NCBI GenBank assembly: GCA_963922205.1
Contig: CAWUHX010000027.1
Location: forward strand, 558,001 to 622,000
Source of the DNA: Romanomermis culicivorax
Lineage: Eukaryota; Nematoda; Enoplea; Mermithida; Mermithidae
Direction of reading: 5' to 3'
Length of the DNA stretch: 64,000 nucleotides
The position numbers were made by a program, and so were the translations under genes. Of this stretch, positions 7,701 to 17,607 are shown piece by piece (position 1 is the first letter of the stretch; the number at the start of each line of letters is the position of its first letter). The notes under the pieces were generated by a model that did no database searches, was not told the origin of the DNA, and saw nothing but the letters and a program-made list of their open reading frames with translations.

Positions 7701-9967
7701 TTGACTACTGTCGTAGCGATGTGCAAGTTTTACGACAATGTTGTATGAAATTTCGCGATATTTTTATGGAAGAAACAAATGTCGATCCTTTTGAAAATTC
7801 AATAACCATTGCTAGTGCTTGCAACTTAGTTTTCCGACGTTTATTTTTGAAGCCAGATACTATTGGTGTAATACCATACAAAGGTTATGGTAAAGAAGAA
7901 AGACAATCTGTTATAGCCTTAAAATGGTTGAAGTGGTTAGTCCATAAAAATGAAAAACTGTATATTCGACATAAACTTAATGGTGGCGAAGTTCAAATTG
8001 GAAGATACAGAGTTGATGGTTTATCAGGTAATTTTGTTCAAATTTTTGAAATTTTAATATCTATATGTTTGCTCATTAAGACACGACAATTTATGAATTT
8101 CACGGTTGTTATTGGCATGGTTGCCCTAAATGTATGAAAAATAGATATCAATTAACAGCCGATAATAATACAAAAGCAGTCGATGCATATGAGCGCACTT
8201 TTAACCGTGTTATGGAACTTCAATCACTCGGTTATAGCGTAGTCCAAATGTGGGAGTGCGAACTTTTACAACAACTTCATTCAGATCCCGAAATGAAAAC
8301 ATTTTTTGATACAGTCAAAATACCGGAACCTATAAATCCTCGAGAAGGTAAAATCTTGAATTGTTCTTTTTTATTTTGTCAAAAGTTTTCTTGTTTTAGC
8401 TTTCTTTGGCGGTCGCACTAATGCTGTAAAACTGTATCATAAAATTAAGTACAATGAAGATGGTACACCTGCAGAAAAGATCAATTATGTAGATGTATGC
8501 AGTTTATACCCATTTGTCAACAAATATGGGAAATACCCTACAGGTCATCCAAAAATCTTTACTGAAGATTTTGAAGAGGTCAGTTCAACGTCACAACCTT
8601 ATCAGGGGTTAATCAAGTGTAAGGTTTTACCACCTCCCAAACTCTTACATCCTGTTTTACCGTATCGACATGGTGGTAAATTATTGTTTCCTTTATGCAA
8701 AACTTGCACGCATGATTCACAAAAGACCGCATGCGTGCATAACGACCAAGACAGAGCATTAGACGGTACATGGGTTACGATAGAATTATATAAAGCCTTA
8801 GAGAAAGGATATAAGGTATATTGTTACGGTAATGGTTCTTTTTCTATGTATATTAATTTTGTTTCAGATCCTCAAGATTTTCGAGGTTTGGCATTATGAT
8901 AATATTGAGCAATATCATCCAACCAAAAACCCCACTGGTGGTTTATTTACTCAATACGTCAATACCTTTATGAAAATGAAACTAGTAAATTTTATATTAT
9001 GTAAATGTGACAGAATTTGATTGTAATTTTTATAGGAGAGTGAAGGCTATCCTGCTAAAGCTCAGACAGATGAGCAAAAACGTGAATACGAGATGGAGGT
9101 CTACAATCGTGAGAATATTTCATTGGATTCTTCAAAAATTTTAAAAAATCCTGGAAAGAGGGCTTTGGCTAAATTAATGCTAAATTCTTTCTGGGGAAAA
9201 GTAACTATGCATAGTTTTTTGTATTTCATTTAATTATTTTTATGTTTTTTTAGTTTGGTCAACGAAACAATATGGATAAGACTGTTATCCACAATGCACC
9301 CAAAGAATATTTTGAACTTGTGATGAATGTCGCCAATATTATTAAGAATGTTAGACTAATCAATGAACAATTGATGTCAACAACATATTGTCAACATGAT
9401 GATTTTGCCGAAGTCATGGGAAATACTAACGCTGTTATTGCAGCTTATACAACGGCTCAAGCTCGATTAAAGTTATATTCTTACATTGAGCGATTAAAAA
9501 GTCGAGTATTGTATTTTGACACGGATAGTATTATTTACCTGTCAACAGTTGACAAACAACAATATCAAGTACCCACTGGTTGGTGTCTTGGTGAAATGAC
9601 TGACGAGTTACGTGAATATGGTTCTGGATCTTACATTACCGAATTTGTTAGTGGAGGTCCTAAAAATTACGCCTACAGGTTGTACAGTCCCTCTACAGAC
9701 CAATACCGTCACGTAATCAAAGTCCGCGGTATCACTTTGTCATCAGATACTATGAAAAAAGTTAATTTTTATTCGCTTCATCGAATGGTTTTTGCTTTTG
9801 TAAAAAACAATGGAAAAGAAGAAGTAGATGTACATAGTCTCCGTATAGAGCGTCAGCAAGATCGTAAAGTTGTTACTCGTAAAACTTTGAAAAAATTTCG
9901 TATAGTATATGATAAACGTATTTTGAAACGTAATTTTTGTACATTTCCTTATGGTTGGACTAAATAA
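4708..9967 (+). CDS. Protein-primed family B DNA polymerase of the Polinton (11 exons, interrupted)
   Basis: This is the replicative protein-primed DNA polymerase of the element. I place ten introns: 5881-5933, 6291-6340, 6770-6830, 7305-7359, 7620-7669, 8028-8080, 8348-8399, 8816-8867, 8985-9035 and 9201-9253. All are GT-AG, 50-61 nt, and keep frame. The N-terminus is acidic, then Gly-rich. A Cys/His-rich region follows (around 6416-6770, YFCPHCD, CPLCYN, CKDC, CEQCD). Exo I is DFETT, Exo II region is HNSRGFHGQF and Exo III is YCRSDV. YEFHGCYWHGCPKC is typical of Polinton PolB. Polymerase motif A is YVDVCSLYP (about 8486), motif B KLMLNSFWGK (to 9200) and motif C YFDTDS (9512-9529). Defects are a 461-bp insertion (5022-5482), an in-frame TGA at 7013-7015, and His where the Exo II Asp is expected. 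The polymerase core is otherwise open. Confidence 0.9.
5022..5206 (+). repeat. Left LTR (185 bp) of the TRIM-like element
   Basis: TGTCAC...GTGACA ends, nearly identical to 5294-5478. It differs by TT versus CC near 5065-5066 and A versus T near 5200. It contains a tRNA-like unit at 5073-5143. Confidence 0.8.
5073..5143 (+). tRNA. tRNA-like pol III unit inside the left LTR
   Basis: The A box is TAGTTCAAATGG (5080-5091) and the B box GGTTCGAATCC (5123-5133). The T arm pairs perfectly (CCGGG/CCCGG, 5120-5136) and the D arm pairs GTTC/GAAC. The anticodon stem closes by only three pairs. The acceptor stem (GGCTCGG against TCAAGCA) pairs at five of seven positions, so amino-acid identity cannot be assigned; the loop would read ATA at the anticodon position. 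A T5 run at 5147-5151 fits a pol III terminator. It is probably a promoter-bearing tRNA relic, not a charged tRNA. Confidence 0.55.
5207..5224 (+). other. Primer-binding-like site of the TRIM-like element
   Basis: It begins TGG immediately after the left LTR. The complement reads as a tRNA 3' end: the last bases of a T stem, a seven-base acceptor strand AAGCCTC, a G discriminator and CCA. A G discriminator is usual for serine tRNAs, but the tRNA was not identified. Confidence 0.45.
5283..5293 (+). other. Polypurine tract of the TRIM-like element
   Basis: AAGGGGGGGAA directly abuts the right LTR start at 5294, the standard position of the plus-strand primer in LTR elements. Confidence 0.6.
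5294..5478 (+). repeat. Right LTR (185 bp) of the TRIM-like element
   Basis: The second copy of the TGTCAC...GTGACA repeat, followed by the target duplication GTGT at 5479-5482. Confidence 0.8.
5345..5415 (+). tRNA. tRNA-like pol III unit inside the right LTR
   Basis: Identical to the unit at 5073-5143: the same A and B boxes and T arm, followed by a T5 run at 5419-5423. It carries the same unpaired positions in the acceptor and anticodon stems. Confidence 0.55.
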
Positions 9968-9984
9968 TTTTACAATAAAGTAGA

Positions 9985-10509
9985 ATGTTGCATCGAATTA
10001 AAAATTTTTTTTTGATATGTAAAGATTTTTTCTTTTTTTCTACATGTCTTTTACGACTATTTTTTGATCATTTTTATAAAAGACCTTCTTGGTCATTTTT
10101 GGCGGAACATCAAACTTTATACGCATGCACCCGTAAGGATAACACACATATTCCACCATCCAAAGCTGTTTTTCTTGCCGAGCCTGGAACTAATCATTTA
10201 TACATGTTAGGCATTCAACCACCAAATTTGAATGATTTACAGAATTTTTATGTTTACTGTAATATTATTGAAAATCAGATTGTTGGAAATACTTTAGCGC
10301 CGCTTTTACGTATAGTAAATGTTCAGGGAAAATACAAAGATAATGTGAGTCGATTATATGAAACACCTCACTATATACCCATTCAATTGAAAGAAATTAC
10401 AGTACTCGAGATTAATATAAAAAACAGTATGAATGAGCTTATACCCGTTCGGTTTGGGAATGTTATAGTTAAATTACATTTTCGGCGACGTACTCCTTTA
10501 TTCCTATAA
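9985..10509 (+). CDS. Penton/minor-capsid-like protein of the Polinton, N-terminally truncated
   Basis: The frame is open from 9985, but the part that looks like a conserved protein begins near the ATG at 10204. It carries QNFYVYCNIIENQIVGN, APLLRIV and then a Tyr-x-x-Pro-His-Tyr-x-Pro-Ile block, ending with a KLHFRRR tail. This series matches what I recall as the C-terminal third of the penton-like or minor capsid protein of animal Polintons, which in full-length form has a few hundred more residues. Upstream, 10069-10143 is a copy of a dispersed repeat also found near 15.25 kb, so the true N-terminal part appears replaced or lost. In an intact virion such a protein would occupy capsid vertices. 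It may not be functional here. Confidence 0.55.
   Translation: MLHRIKNFFLICKDFFFFSTCLLRLFFDHFYKRPSWSFLAEHQTLYACTRKDNTHIPPSKAVFLAEPGTNHLYMLGIQPPNLNDLQNFYVYCNIIENQIVGNTLAPLLRIVNVQGKYKDNVSRLYETPHYIPIQLKEITVLEINIKNSMNELIPVRFGNVIVKLHFRRRTPLFL
10069..10143 (+). repeat. Dispersed repeat with TATA-like core (copy 1)
   Basis: About 75 bp nearly identical to 15248-15321: TTTTTATAAAAGACC, a small AAGACC/GGTC hairpin, then a stretch ending ACGCATGCACCCGTAAGGAT. A more diverged relative lies at about 14704-14775. The TATAAAAG core could act as a promoter for the downstream capsid genes; this is inference. Confidence 0.6.
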
Positions 10510-10643
10510 TCATAGTATCAAATTTTTATTTACTCATTCATTCATTTGCATTTGGACACGTTGTCGTCAGGTTGAATTTTCGCAAACGCTCTTAATTAAT
10601 TAATTCATTTAGTTGTTGTTCCTTTTGATTTTCAAAGCAAAAT

Positions 10644-11180
10644 ATGCATACCGTATTTATTCCTGAAACCGTTGATTACTGGATCAAAATTTATCAACAT
10701 AGTATTCAAGATAATCAATTTCAATTAGGTGGTACTTTAGAAGGTTTTCGAGCAGCATACCCGTATTATTATAGACATCAAGGAGCTGGAGTTGGTAATT
10801 TTTTTAAGAGTTTGTGGCGTCTAGCTATGCCTTTGTTAAAATCTGCAGGAAAGCATGCACTTGCTGCAGGTTCCAAAATTGCAGGTGATGTTGTAGAAGG
10901 TCGTTCTTTTAAAGAAAGTGTTGCTGAGCATGGACGAAACGCAGCTGGTAGCTTATTACACGAAACGGGCGAGCGCATTCATAAAGGAAAAGGTTTAGAG
11001 AAGCGTAAACATATAAATTCTACGATACATATAAAAAGCAATAAAAAGTTAAATGATGGTCAGCGTCAACAACATCAACATCAAAAACAACATAAACGTA
11101 AACACCTGAAACGACGTTCCTCATTCTTAAAAAAGACTCCACGTAGAGTAGTCGGTTTCAAGGATATCTATTCAAAATGA
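10644..11180 (+). CDS. Polinton basic virion-type protein upstream of the capsid gene
   Basis: A 178-residue ORF starting MHTVFIPETVDYW. A central block, GAGVGNFFKSLWRLAMPLLK followed by SAGKHALAAGSKIAGDV, is a hallmark of the protein encoded just before the major capsid protein in many animal Polintons. The C-terminal 60 residues are rich in Lys, Arg, Gln and His, which suits binding of DNA or of the inner capsid. The start of the capsid gene overlaps its stop as ATGA (11177-11180), tying the two together. I infer a structural role, comparable to adenovirus core or cement proteins; the exact homology is unproven. Confidence 0.7.
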   Translation: MHTVFIPETVDYWIKIYQHSIQDNQFQLGGTLEGFRAAYPYYYRHQGAGVGNFFKSLWRLAMPLLKSAGKHALAAGSKIAGDVVEGRSFKESVAEHGRNAAGSLLHETGERIHKGKGLEKRKHINSTIHIKSNKKLNDGQRQQHQHQKQHKRKHLKRRSSFLKKTPRRVVGFKDIYSK

Positions 11181-12574
11181 GTAAATTTATTGATGCTGCG
11201 TCGTCTCCTAGTAGTAAAACGGAGTTAGATTTATTTACCGTACCTCCAACACAAGTTGCTATTCGTAGAAGTTTTTGGTCTGAAATTCAGTTACAAAATC
11301 CTTGTACCTTACGGACCTTACGAGTTTGTTATTTCACCTGATTCATATATGTTGGACTTATCAAAAAATTTTATATATTTTACTATTCGAATTACGAAAG
11401 CTAATGGCACTGCTTGCACTTTAACAGCAGACGCCAACAATAACCTTACTGGAAATGTTGTAGCACCAATTAATTTGATCGGCAAAACATTTTTTAAACA
11501 GATCAAGATGTACTTAAATGGAAAATTAATATCTGACAGGTAAGTTTTATAATTAAATGTATGTTTACCTTTTTTTTAATTTTAACATTTTAACATTTCA
11601 GTGGGGATAGATACGCTTACAGATCTTATTTGGAAACGGAATTGAACTATGGTCGTGATGCTAAGTCGACACATGTTGCAGCTGCTGGTTATGCTTTTGA
11701 AAATGGCGATGTTCTCGATATAAAGAAAAACAAGGGTGCTTTGGAAAGAGTTCAGATGTTCAAAAACAGTGCAGTTGTTGAATTAATGGCTCCTATACAC
11801 GCTGATCTATTTATGCAAGAACGTTTTCTATGTAATCAATGTACTTTGAAAATTGATTTATACAGACATAGAGATGATTTTTGCTTGCAAAAATTTATAT
11901 CTACTGACAACGAAGCTTATAAAATCGAGGTTAAAAGCATGTCTCTATTTATTAAAAAAGTTGAAGTTGCGGATAATATCAATCTAGCTATTGAATCCAT
12001 GTTACAAAATACAGCTGCAAAATACCCTATTCGTCGATGTCATGTTACAAGTCTATACATAACAACTAGTCGTCGCTCAGCTCCTCTGAACTCATTGTTC
12101 ACAGGTCCTTTACCTCGTCGTCTCGTTGTGGCGCTCGTTGATGGTTCGGCTGCTAGGGGTGATTATAATCAAAGCCCCTTCAATTTTAAGCATTTCGGAT
12201 TAAACGAGATTAAAATAACAAGTGGTACTACAACCTTACCTACAACACCATATATGCTAAATTTTAAAGAAAACAAATATTTGCGCACTTTTGTACAATT
12301 ATTTGAGGGTGTAGGAATCGGTACAGATAACAAGGGTAATGAAATTACTCGAAATTCTTTTACAACGCATAACACGGTTTTTGTTTTTGATTTGACTCCT
12401 TGCGGTATGGATGGTAATTTTTGGGAACTCGTACGTGAAGGAACCACTAGTTTACAGATGAATTTTGGAGAGGATATACCAGATGGCAGTATTGAAGCAC
12501 TTATATACGCAGAATTTGACACTCTCGTAATGATTGATAAAAATCGTGAAACCTTTACAGATTATAGTATTTAA
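11177..12574 (+). CDS. Polinton major capsid protein (double jelly roll), frameshifted
   Basis: This is the major capsid protein of the element, of the type represented in C. elegans by F54H12.2-like proteins. The N-terminus has the family signature SKTELDLFTVPPTQ followed by FWSEIQ. The frame then shifts between about 11300 and 11315: upstream codons run into a TGA, while the continuing homologous block (GPYEFVISPDSYMLDLSKNF) is one frame over. One intron, 11540-11601 (GTAAGT...TTTCAG, 62 nt), joins in frame. The second exon (11602-12574) is long and undamaged, with the expected strand-rich pattern and an acidic C-terminus. In an intact state this would form the icosahedral shell; the single frameshift suggests recent inactivation or a sequencing indel. 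Confidence 0.85.
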
Positions 12575-13637
12575 ATACGTTATATTTATATGTACATTTC
12601 ATCTCATTTTTTTATAATAAAAAATCACTTATAGTTGTTGTTTATACACTCCTTCTCTTTAGCTATTGTTTAGAAATATTCTTTCAATTTATTCCTAATT
12701 ATACATAAACTTCCTTTTATTACTCCTTCTTTTCTTTATTTTCTCCTTTAATTCTACAGTACTATGTCATTATCTTGTACGTTCCTTTTACCTTAAGGCC
12801 TGTTTGTGCATATTCTCTACATACCGTTTACTCGTACATCTCTAAATATCTGACTACAGTAAACCCTTTTATATATTCCAGAAGTTGACACACACGCATT
12901 CATAGTAGAACTCTAAAGAAATTACCTTTACTATTAAACGCATTAAATAAAAATTTTTATTAGTTTCAATTCAATTTAATTTATTTGAAAAAATATATAC
13001 AAAATTTAAAACAAAATAAAATATATACAAAATTTAAAACAAAATAAAATATACATATATACAAAATTTAAAACAAAATAAAATATACATATATTAATAC
13101 AGATTTTATCTGAAAATAAAAACACTAAGTTTCAAAAAATTTTGCAAAAATTTTTACTTACATAGATACTATATACATAGGCATCCACAACCGCTACCGC
13201 CGCCACCGTCGCAACCCTCGCTAGAGGCTTTACGCGTATCCACTAAAATTTTACAAAATTTAATAACTATTTTAGTTAAACAAAAATTTTTACTCTAATA
13301 TATATATATATCATTTAACTGTTAAGTAATAGGTACAAGATCTATCAATAGTCTTTATTTTATCGTAAATTTTTATCGTATAAGTCGTGTAAATAATTGA
13401 AAGCTTCTAGAATATTCTAGAAATGTTCTTTGTTAAGTTTCAAACAACTCAGCTATACACCATACATTAATATACATGAATTAAAAATCTGTAACATACA
13501 GCAATTAGCACATTTTAACCTAGGCATATTTATCTTGAAATATTGTAGTAAAAGCTTATAATAATAATAATTTTTACTCTCATTAAATATAAAATTTATA
13601 TGTCTACAACGTGTTTTAACTATAACATCTGAACTTA
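12575..13637. other. AT-rich non-coding flank with a short tandem repeat
   Basis: No convincing gene. At about 12985-13095 a unit containing ACAAAATTTAAAACAAAATAAA is repeated three times. A small GC-rich patch at about 13185-13245 could read on the minus strand as a Gly/Ser/Cys-rich peptide after a TTTTAG acceptor, but I cannot support it as an exon. Confidence 0.45.
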
Positions 13638-14067
13638 CTAGAAACGCGGCAGCGCTAGTTTTACCCTCTCCTCGACGTAGTGACCGTCGGCGTTTTCCCA
13701 TTCAGCCCTCACACCTGGGGGGAGGATATTCCACAGGTGCGAGGCTAGGTGGCCGTCGACCAGCGAAGGGTTTTCAAACATCCGGCGTAGACGTTTCATA
13801 AAACCCCAAAAGGGTTTCTGTCTAGCCGGATATTCAACCCCTCGCTGGCTTTTCCACCAGCTCTTGAAGTCCGTCGAGGCCTCCTCCCAAGAGACGGACG
13901 CCCACGCGTCAATGTCGGCCGTCGTTAAAAAACGGCTCTAAATTAATAATAATAATAAAAGAGTATATATATTAATTTTTAAATCAAAATATTTGTGAAA
14001 TCAATGTACCGTAAGCCTCGTAGGCGGCTCTCAACGTCGAAATAAACGTAACAAATAGGGAATCCAT
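13638..14067 (-). CDS. Unrecognised GC-rich two-exon gene
   Basis: The main exon (about 13638-13937) is GC-rich in an AT-rich neighbourhood and open for about 98 codons with a protein-like composition: many Trp (ASVSWEEASTDFKSWWKSQR, then QKPFWGFMKRLRRM, then HLWNILPPGVRAEW). It lacks an ATG and is preceded by TTTAG. The upstream exon lies near 14004-14067, where an ATG at 14067 starts a short open stretch ending at a TACG|GTAC donor. That frame does not join cleanly; another frame through the same DNA, open from at least 14150, joins in frame if the second AG is used. The end is a TAG at 13638-13640 or a donor GTAAGT overlapping it. I do not recognise the family. It could be the last gene of the Polinton or a host gene. 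Confidence 0.4.
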
Positions 14068-14079
14068 GGGTAGTCTCGG

Positions 14080-14700
14080 GTGTCGCGCGCAAGTACAAAA
14101 ATAAGAATGATTCTTCTTCTTCTATTTTTTCTATTTATACCTCTTTACCCTCATTAAACCTTTTCCGGTTTTTTCTGCTTTTTGGTTGAATCTTTTCGGT
14201 TTTTCTTTGAAGGTTCTATCAAAATAACAATAATCACCACCTTAATTGTTTTGGTATTGCGTCTCTTTAAAGGTTTTAGGCTCTAGGTTATTCTAGAAAA
14301 CTATCAAAATAACAATAATCACCACCTTAATTATTTTGGTAAAGCGTCTCTTGCTACCCTGTTTTATAGAACCTTTGACCTTTTCTAGCATTTCTAATTG
14401 GTTTTATGATCTAAATGGCTTCAGCTGTCTAACCTTTCTATGTTTTCTCTGGGAAACACTCTGTATACAAAACCGCATCTACCTACATAAATCATCCAAT
14501 ATAATGTATTAATTTCCGATACCTAGAATAACGTTCATGTATTGATGATTTAGTTCTTTTCTTTTTTCTTTTTCTTTTCTTTTTCTTTTTCTTTTCTTTT
14601 CTTTTCTTCAAATATTTTTGAGGTATCAATTACTTTTTACATCTAGAATATTTTTTCATCTCAACTGTTCACTTTTCTACATGCGCTTTATGCCCCTTCT
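14080..14700. other. Non-coding stretch with a local duplication and pyrimidine tract
   Basis: A 35-bp block, ATCAAAATAACAATAATCACCA plus its flank, occurs twice (about 14218-14255 and 14298-14340), each followed by a GCGTCTCTT motif. A long CTTTT/CTTTTT polypyrimidine tract occupies about 14550-14610. I see no gene. Confidence 0.45.
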
Positions 14701-15060
14701 TTTGGGTCATTTTTCTATAAAAGAATTTGATCATTTACGATTTTATAAGTATAAACCCGTAGGAATAATGTTTCAAGTTTTATAGACTCTTAGAGTTTTT
14801 ATATGTGGAATTGAGCATTCTGATCTAAAAGACCCTTCTAATTTGGACGATCGTTCAGTATGCAGGGCTTCCGATTAGCTTTTCTGTGAACCTGCAGACG
14901 GCGCACCTCTTATTTTGGAGCCCGAGGGTGCGTTTTTTGAAGGACTTCCTCCGTGGGCGGAGGGGGTCAATTTTATAAATGAATTCTTTCTTTTATGTTT
15001 TCCATTTTTTTGTTCACGTTATTATTTTTGTATTTAGACTACAATATTTTAGTGATAAAC
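14700..15060 (+). repeat. Hairpin module, copy A
   Basis: The order is a TATAAAAG box (about 14716), a spacer containing GGACGATCGTTCAG, a first hairpin (CGCACCTC...GAGGGTGCG, about 14899-14933), a second hairpin (GACTTCCTCCG...CGGAGGGGGTC, about 14942-14969), then a T-rich tail. The same order recurs in copy B. Confidence 0.5.
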
Positions 15061-15239
15061 AAAAATAAAATAGTGTTTCAAAAGTTTTATAATAAAATAG
15101 AATGTTGCATTGAATTTAAAATTTTTGATACGTAAAGATTTTTTAACTCGTCAAATTTTCCGCACGCTTTTTACGACCTTCTCGTTTGGTCATCTTTCTA
15201 TAAAAGACCTTATTTGTCTACATGCTTTTTACAGCCAGC

Positions 15240-15600
15240 TCGCTCTGGTCATTTTTATAAAAGACCTTCTTGGTCATTTTTGGCAGAACATCAAAATTTA
15301 TACGCATGCACCCGTAAGGATAATGTTTCATCGCGTAATGACTCTCCCGATATTTTACTCATTAAACAGACCATTACTGACCAGATTGGCCGTTCTGACA
15401 TTTGTTTACTTGAACGATCATTCAGAAAATGGGACCTCCGAAATATATTTACACCTGCAGGTGGCACCCTTTTGACAAAGGGGGTCCGGGGTGCAAATTT
15501 TTGAGGGCTTCCTCTTCCCAGAGGGGAAGCCGTTTTTACACACAATCTCTTTTTATTTCTTTTCCATTTTTTGTTCATTTTAGTTTTCCTTTTTGCGTTC
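15240..15600 (+). repeat. Hairpin module, copy B
   Basis: A TATAAAAG box is followed by GAACGATCATTCAG. A first hairpin is GGCACCC...GGGGTGC (about 15463-15497) and a second is GGCTTCCTCT...AGAGGGGAAGCC (about 15505-15530), then a T-rich tail ending TTCCATTTTTTGTTCA. Loop and stem sequences differ from copy A while pairing is kept. Confidence 0.5.
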
Positions 15601-15639
15601 ATCATTGATTTTCCTTTTCAACCCACAGTAACACATTTA

Positions 15640-15910
15640 TTACCATAATCGAAAAATTACCGTAATTCTACTATTACGGTAACTCTAGAACATACATTTT
15701 TAACCGTACGACCTATAAATCGACCATATATGTTTACTGTACGACCTATAAATCGACGAAGAAATTAACCGTATATGTTTACTGTACGACCTGTAAATCC
15801 GACAAAAGCCAATCGTGTATGTTTACTGTACGACCTATAAATCGATCAAAAGTGACAAATTATAGGTCGTACACAAAAGATAGGAGTATCCTTAACCGTA
15901 CGACCTATAC
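15640..15910 (+). repeat. Tandem array of a GTACGACCTATAAATCG motif
   Basis: About five direct copies of a roughly 50-bp unit with core GTACGACCTATAAATCGA, most preceded by TATGTTTACT, plus one inverted copy (TTATAGGTCGTAC, about 15861-15873). No ORF. It could be a terminal repeat zone of the Polinton or an independent satellite. Confidence 0.6.
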
Positions 15911-16104
15911 GGGCCGGCCTTACTACTGATGCTGATGAAGGAAACTTAAAATTTTATTATTAAATAATTCTTTCCACAATTTTGCATGGGACTGAACATA
16001 GGGAAACAGGACGATAATTTTTTTTCAATTCTGCGCTGAATAACATACTAGTAGATACCTGAATGTTATAAACTAAATAGCCAATTTTTTAAAACTAGCT
16101 CTGT

Positions 16105-16425
16105 ACATGATTTTTTTCCTTGAAGGGGGTCTTTTGAGGGAAAAATTCAGAAATGACGAAAGGAATTTTGGCAAGGTTCTCATTGTGGAAAAAGTTTTCG
16201 GGAATTCAAAACCGAAAAGATGTATTTTGGTGAACTTTGGAAAGTCAAAATCTAAAAACTTTTCAGCACTTCACGTCACTGTTTTTTTCTTCAAATCGTG
16301 CTTTTTGGGGAAAAAAATTCGGAGAAGGGAAAAAACTTTGGGCTCTTTTTGGGGAAGAAAATTTTGGGAATCGGATACAGAAAAGATGCATTTTGGAGCA
16401 TTTAGAAGGTCATAATCTCAAAATT
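16105..16425 (+). repeat. Tandem duplication, two diverged units of about 165 bp
   Basis: Unit 1 spans about 16108-16255 and unit 2 about 16278-16425. The shared landmarks, in order, are a T-run, GGGAAAAA(A)TTC, TTTTGGGAA/TTTTCGGGAA, AGAAAAGATG-ATTTTGG and GTCA-AATCT-AAAA. Short ORFs across it look accidental. Confidence 0.5.
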
Positions 16426-16429
16426 TGAT

Positions 16430-17600
16430 TGAACTGAAAATTTAAAAAATCAAATAATCATTAATTTTTAACATGTACAGTAAATGCTTCATTTTCCGTA
16501 TGTATTATGTTAACTTACACGAAGAACCTTGCATCTCTTAAATAATTCCGGTTTGGAATTGCGGTGAACTGTGCTTACCATTGCGGTTTGCCGATTCGGC
16601 GTTTCGTAAATAAACCAATGAAATTTTACCAGTGATTCGATTCAGATGTTTTTTTATTCCTCTAATCTGGTTTTCAATTTTTCATGCATCTCGTTGATGA
16701 CATATTCAGTGGGATTAGTCACCATTCTCGTACCAACTTACAGAATGCGCAAACACCTTAGCTCCCAAGACGTTACGCTAATCTGATTGAAATCTTAACA
16801 GAATATGTTGAATATTACTGGCTACAGAAATGAGGACAAAAATTCTGCGACATTCTATGGAAAGGTGCCCAAGTAAGGCTCCAAATGATTTTTTTCCGTT
16901 TATTTCGACTTCCTTTTTACACCTTAAAATGGCATACAATGTGTAAAGTGAGGGATTGAAATTTTTTATACCTGAATATAGAGCATTGCGTTCTGCATGT
17001 AATGGATATTTGGATACAGAGTGACGTCTTTTCTGAGCTGTGATATTCCAGAACATATAGCAGACTGAAAAATGTCAAAAAATATAAAAATTTCAAACTC
17101 TGTGGTATTGTAGCTATGCGAATTTTGTCTTTTATGCAGAATCTTGATATTCAGCATATAAAACTACTCAAAATATCTCCAAATGTTATTAACTTCCAAC
17201 ACTTATCTTAGATCTATGGAACAGAAGGTCGAATTTCTCAGAAATCATGTTTTAAAAAATTAGGTTTACCATGGACTTCAAGGATCATTTGAGAAAAATT
17301 AAGTTTTTCGATACATTAATTTTACATTCAATTTTAAAGTAATGGCTTTTTCGACAAGTGCGTCTTTGATCCGTTTCCAGCGAGTTTTACACCAGACTGT
17401 GACTTAACCTGACATGTAATTTTTTACCTCTTTACTGCTCTTTCTCGTGCCCATTTTTGCATAACTTTAGTCCCATTTTTCACAAATAATTAATCATTCA
17501 AAACTAAAGTCCAATTCAGAAGTAAAAAAATCCAAGGATTTTTATGATCGACAGTCGCCAATTGTCGCCAACTGTTGATGATTCCATGGGAATTTCTGTA
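16430..17600. other. Non-coding stretch; partial copy of a TTAA-type repeat near its end
   Basis: Nothing gene-like. At about 17500-17580, GTCCAATTCAGAAGT...GACAGTCGCCAATTGTCGCC matches the repeat family seen at 56030-56203 and 32190-32345. Confidence 0.4.
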
Positions 17601-17607
17601 TGTAGGC

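Noticed and set aside
13453..13701. 82-codon minus-strand ORF
   Set aside because: It overlaps the Trp-rich exon in another frame and continues into AT-rich DNA; composition is not protein-like.
15110..15605. ORFs on both strands over the second hairpin module
   Set aside because: They follow repeated non-coding sequence with hairpins; the plus-strand ORF shares its start with the repeat upstream of the penton-like gene, not with protein homology.
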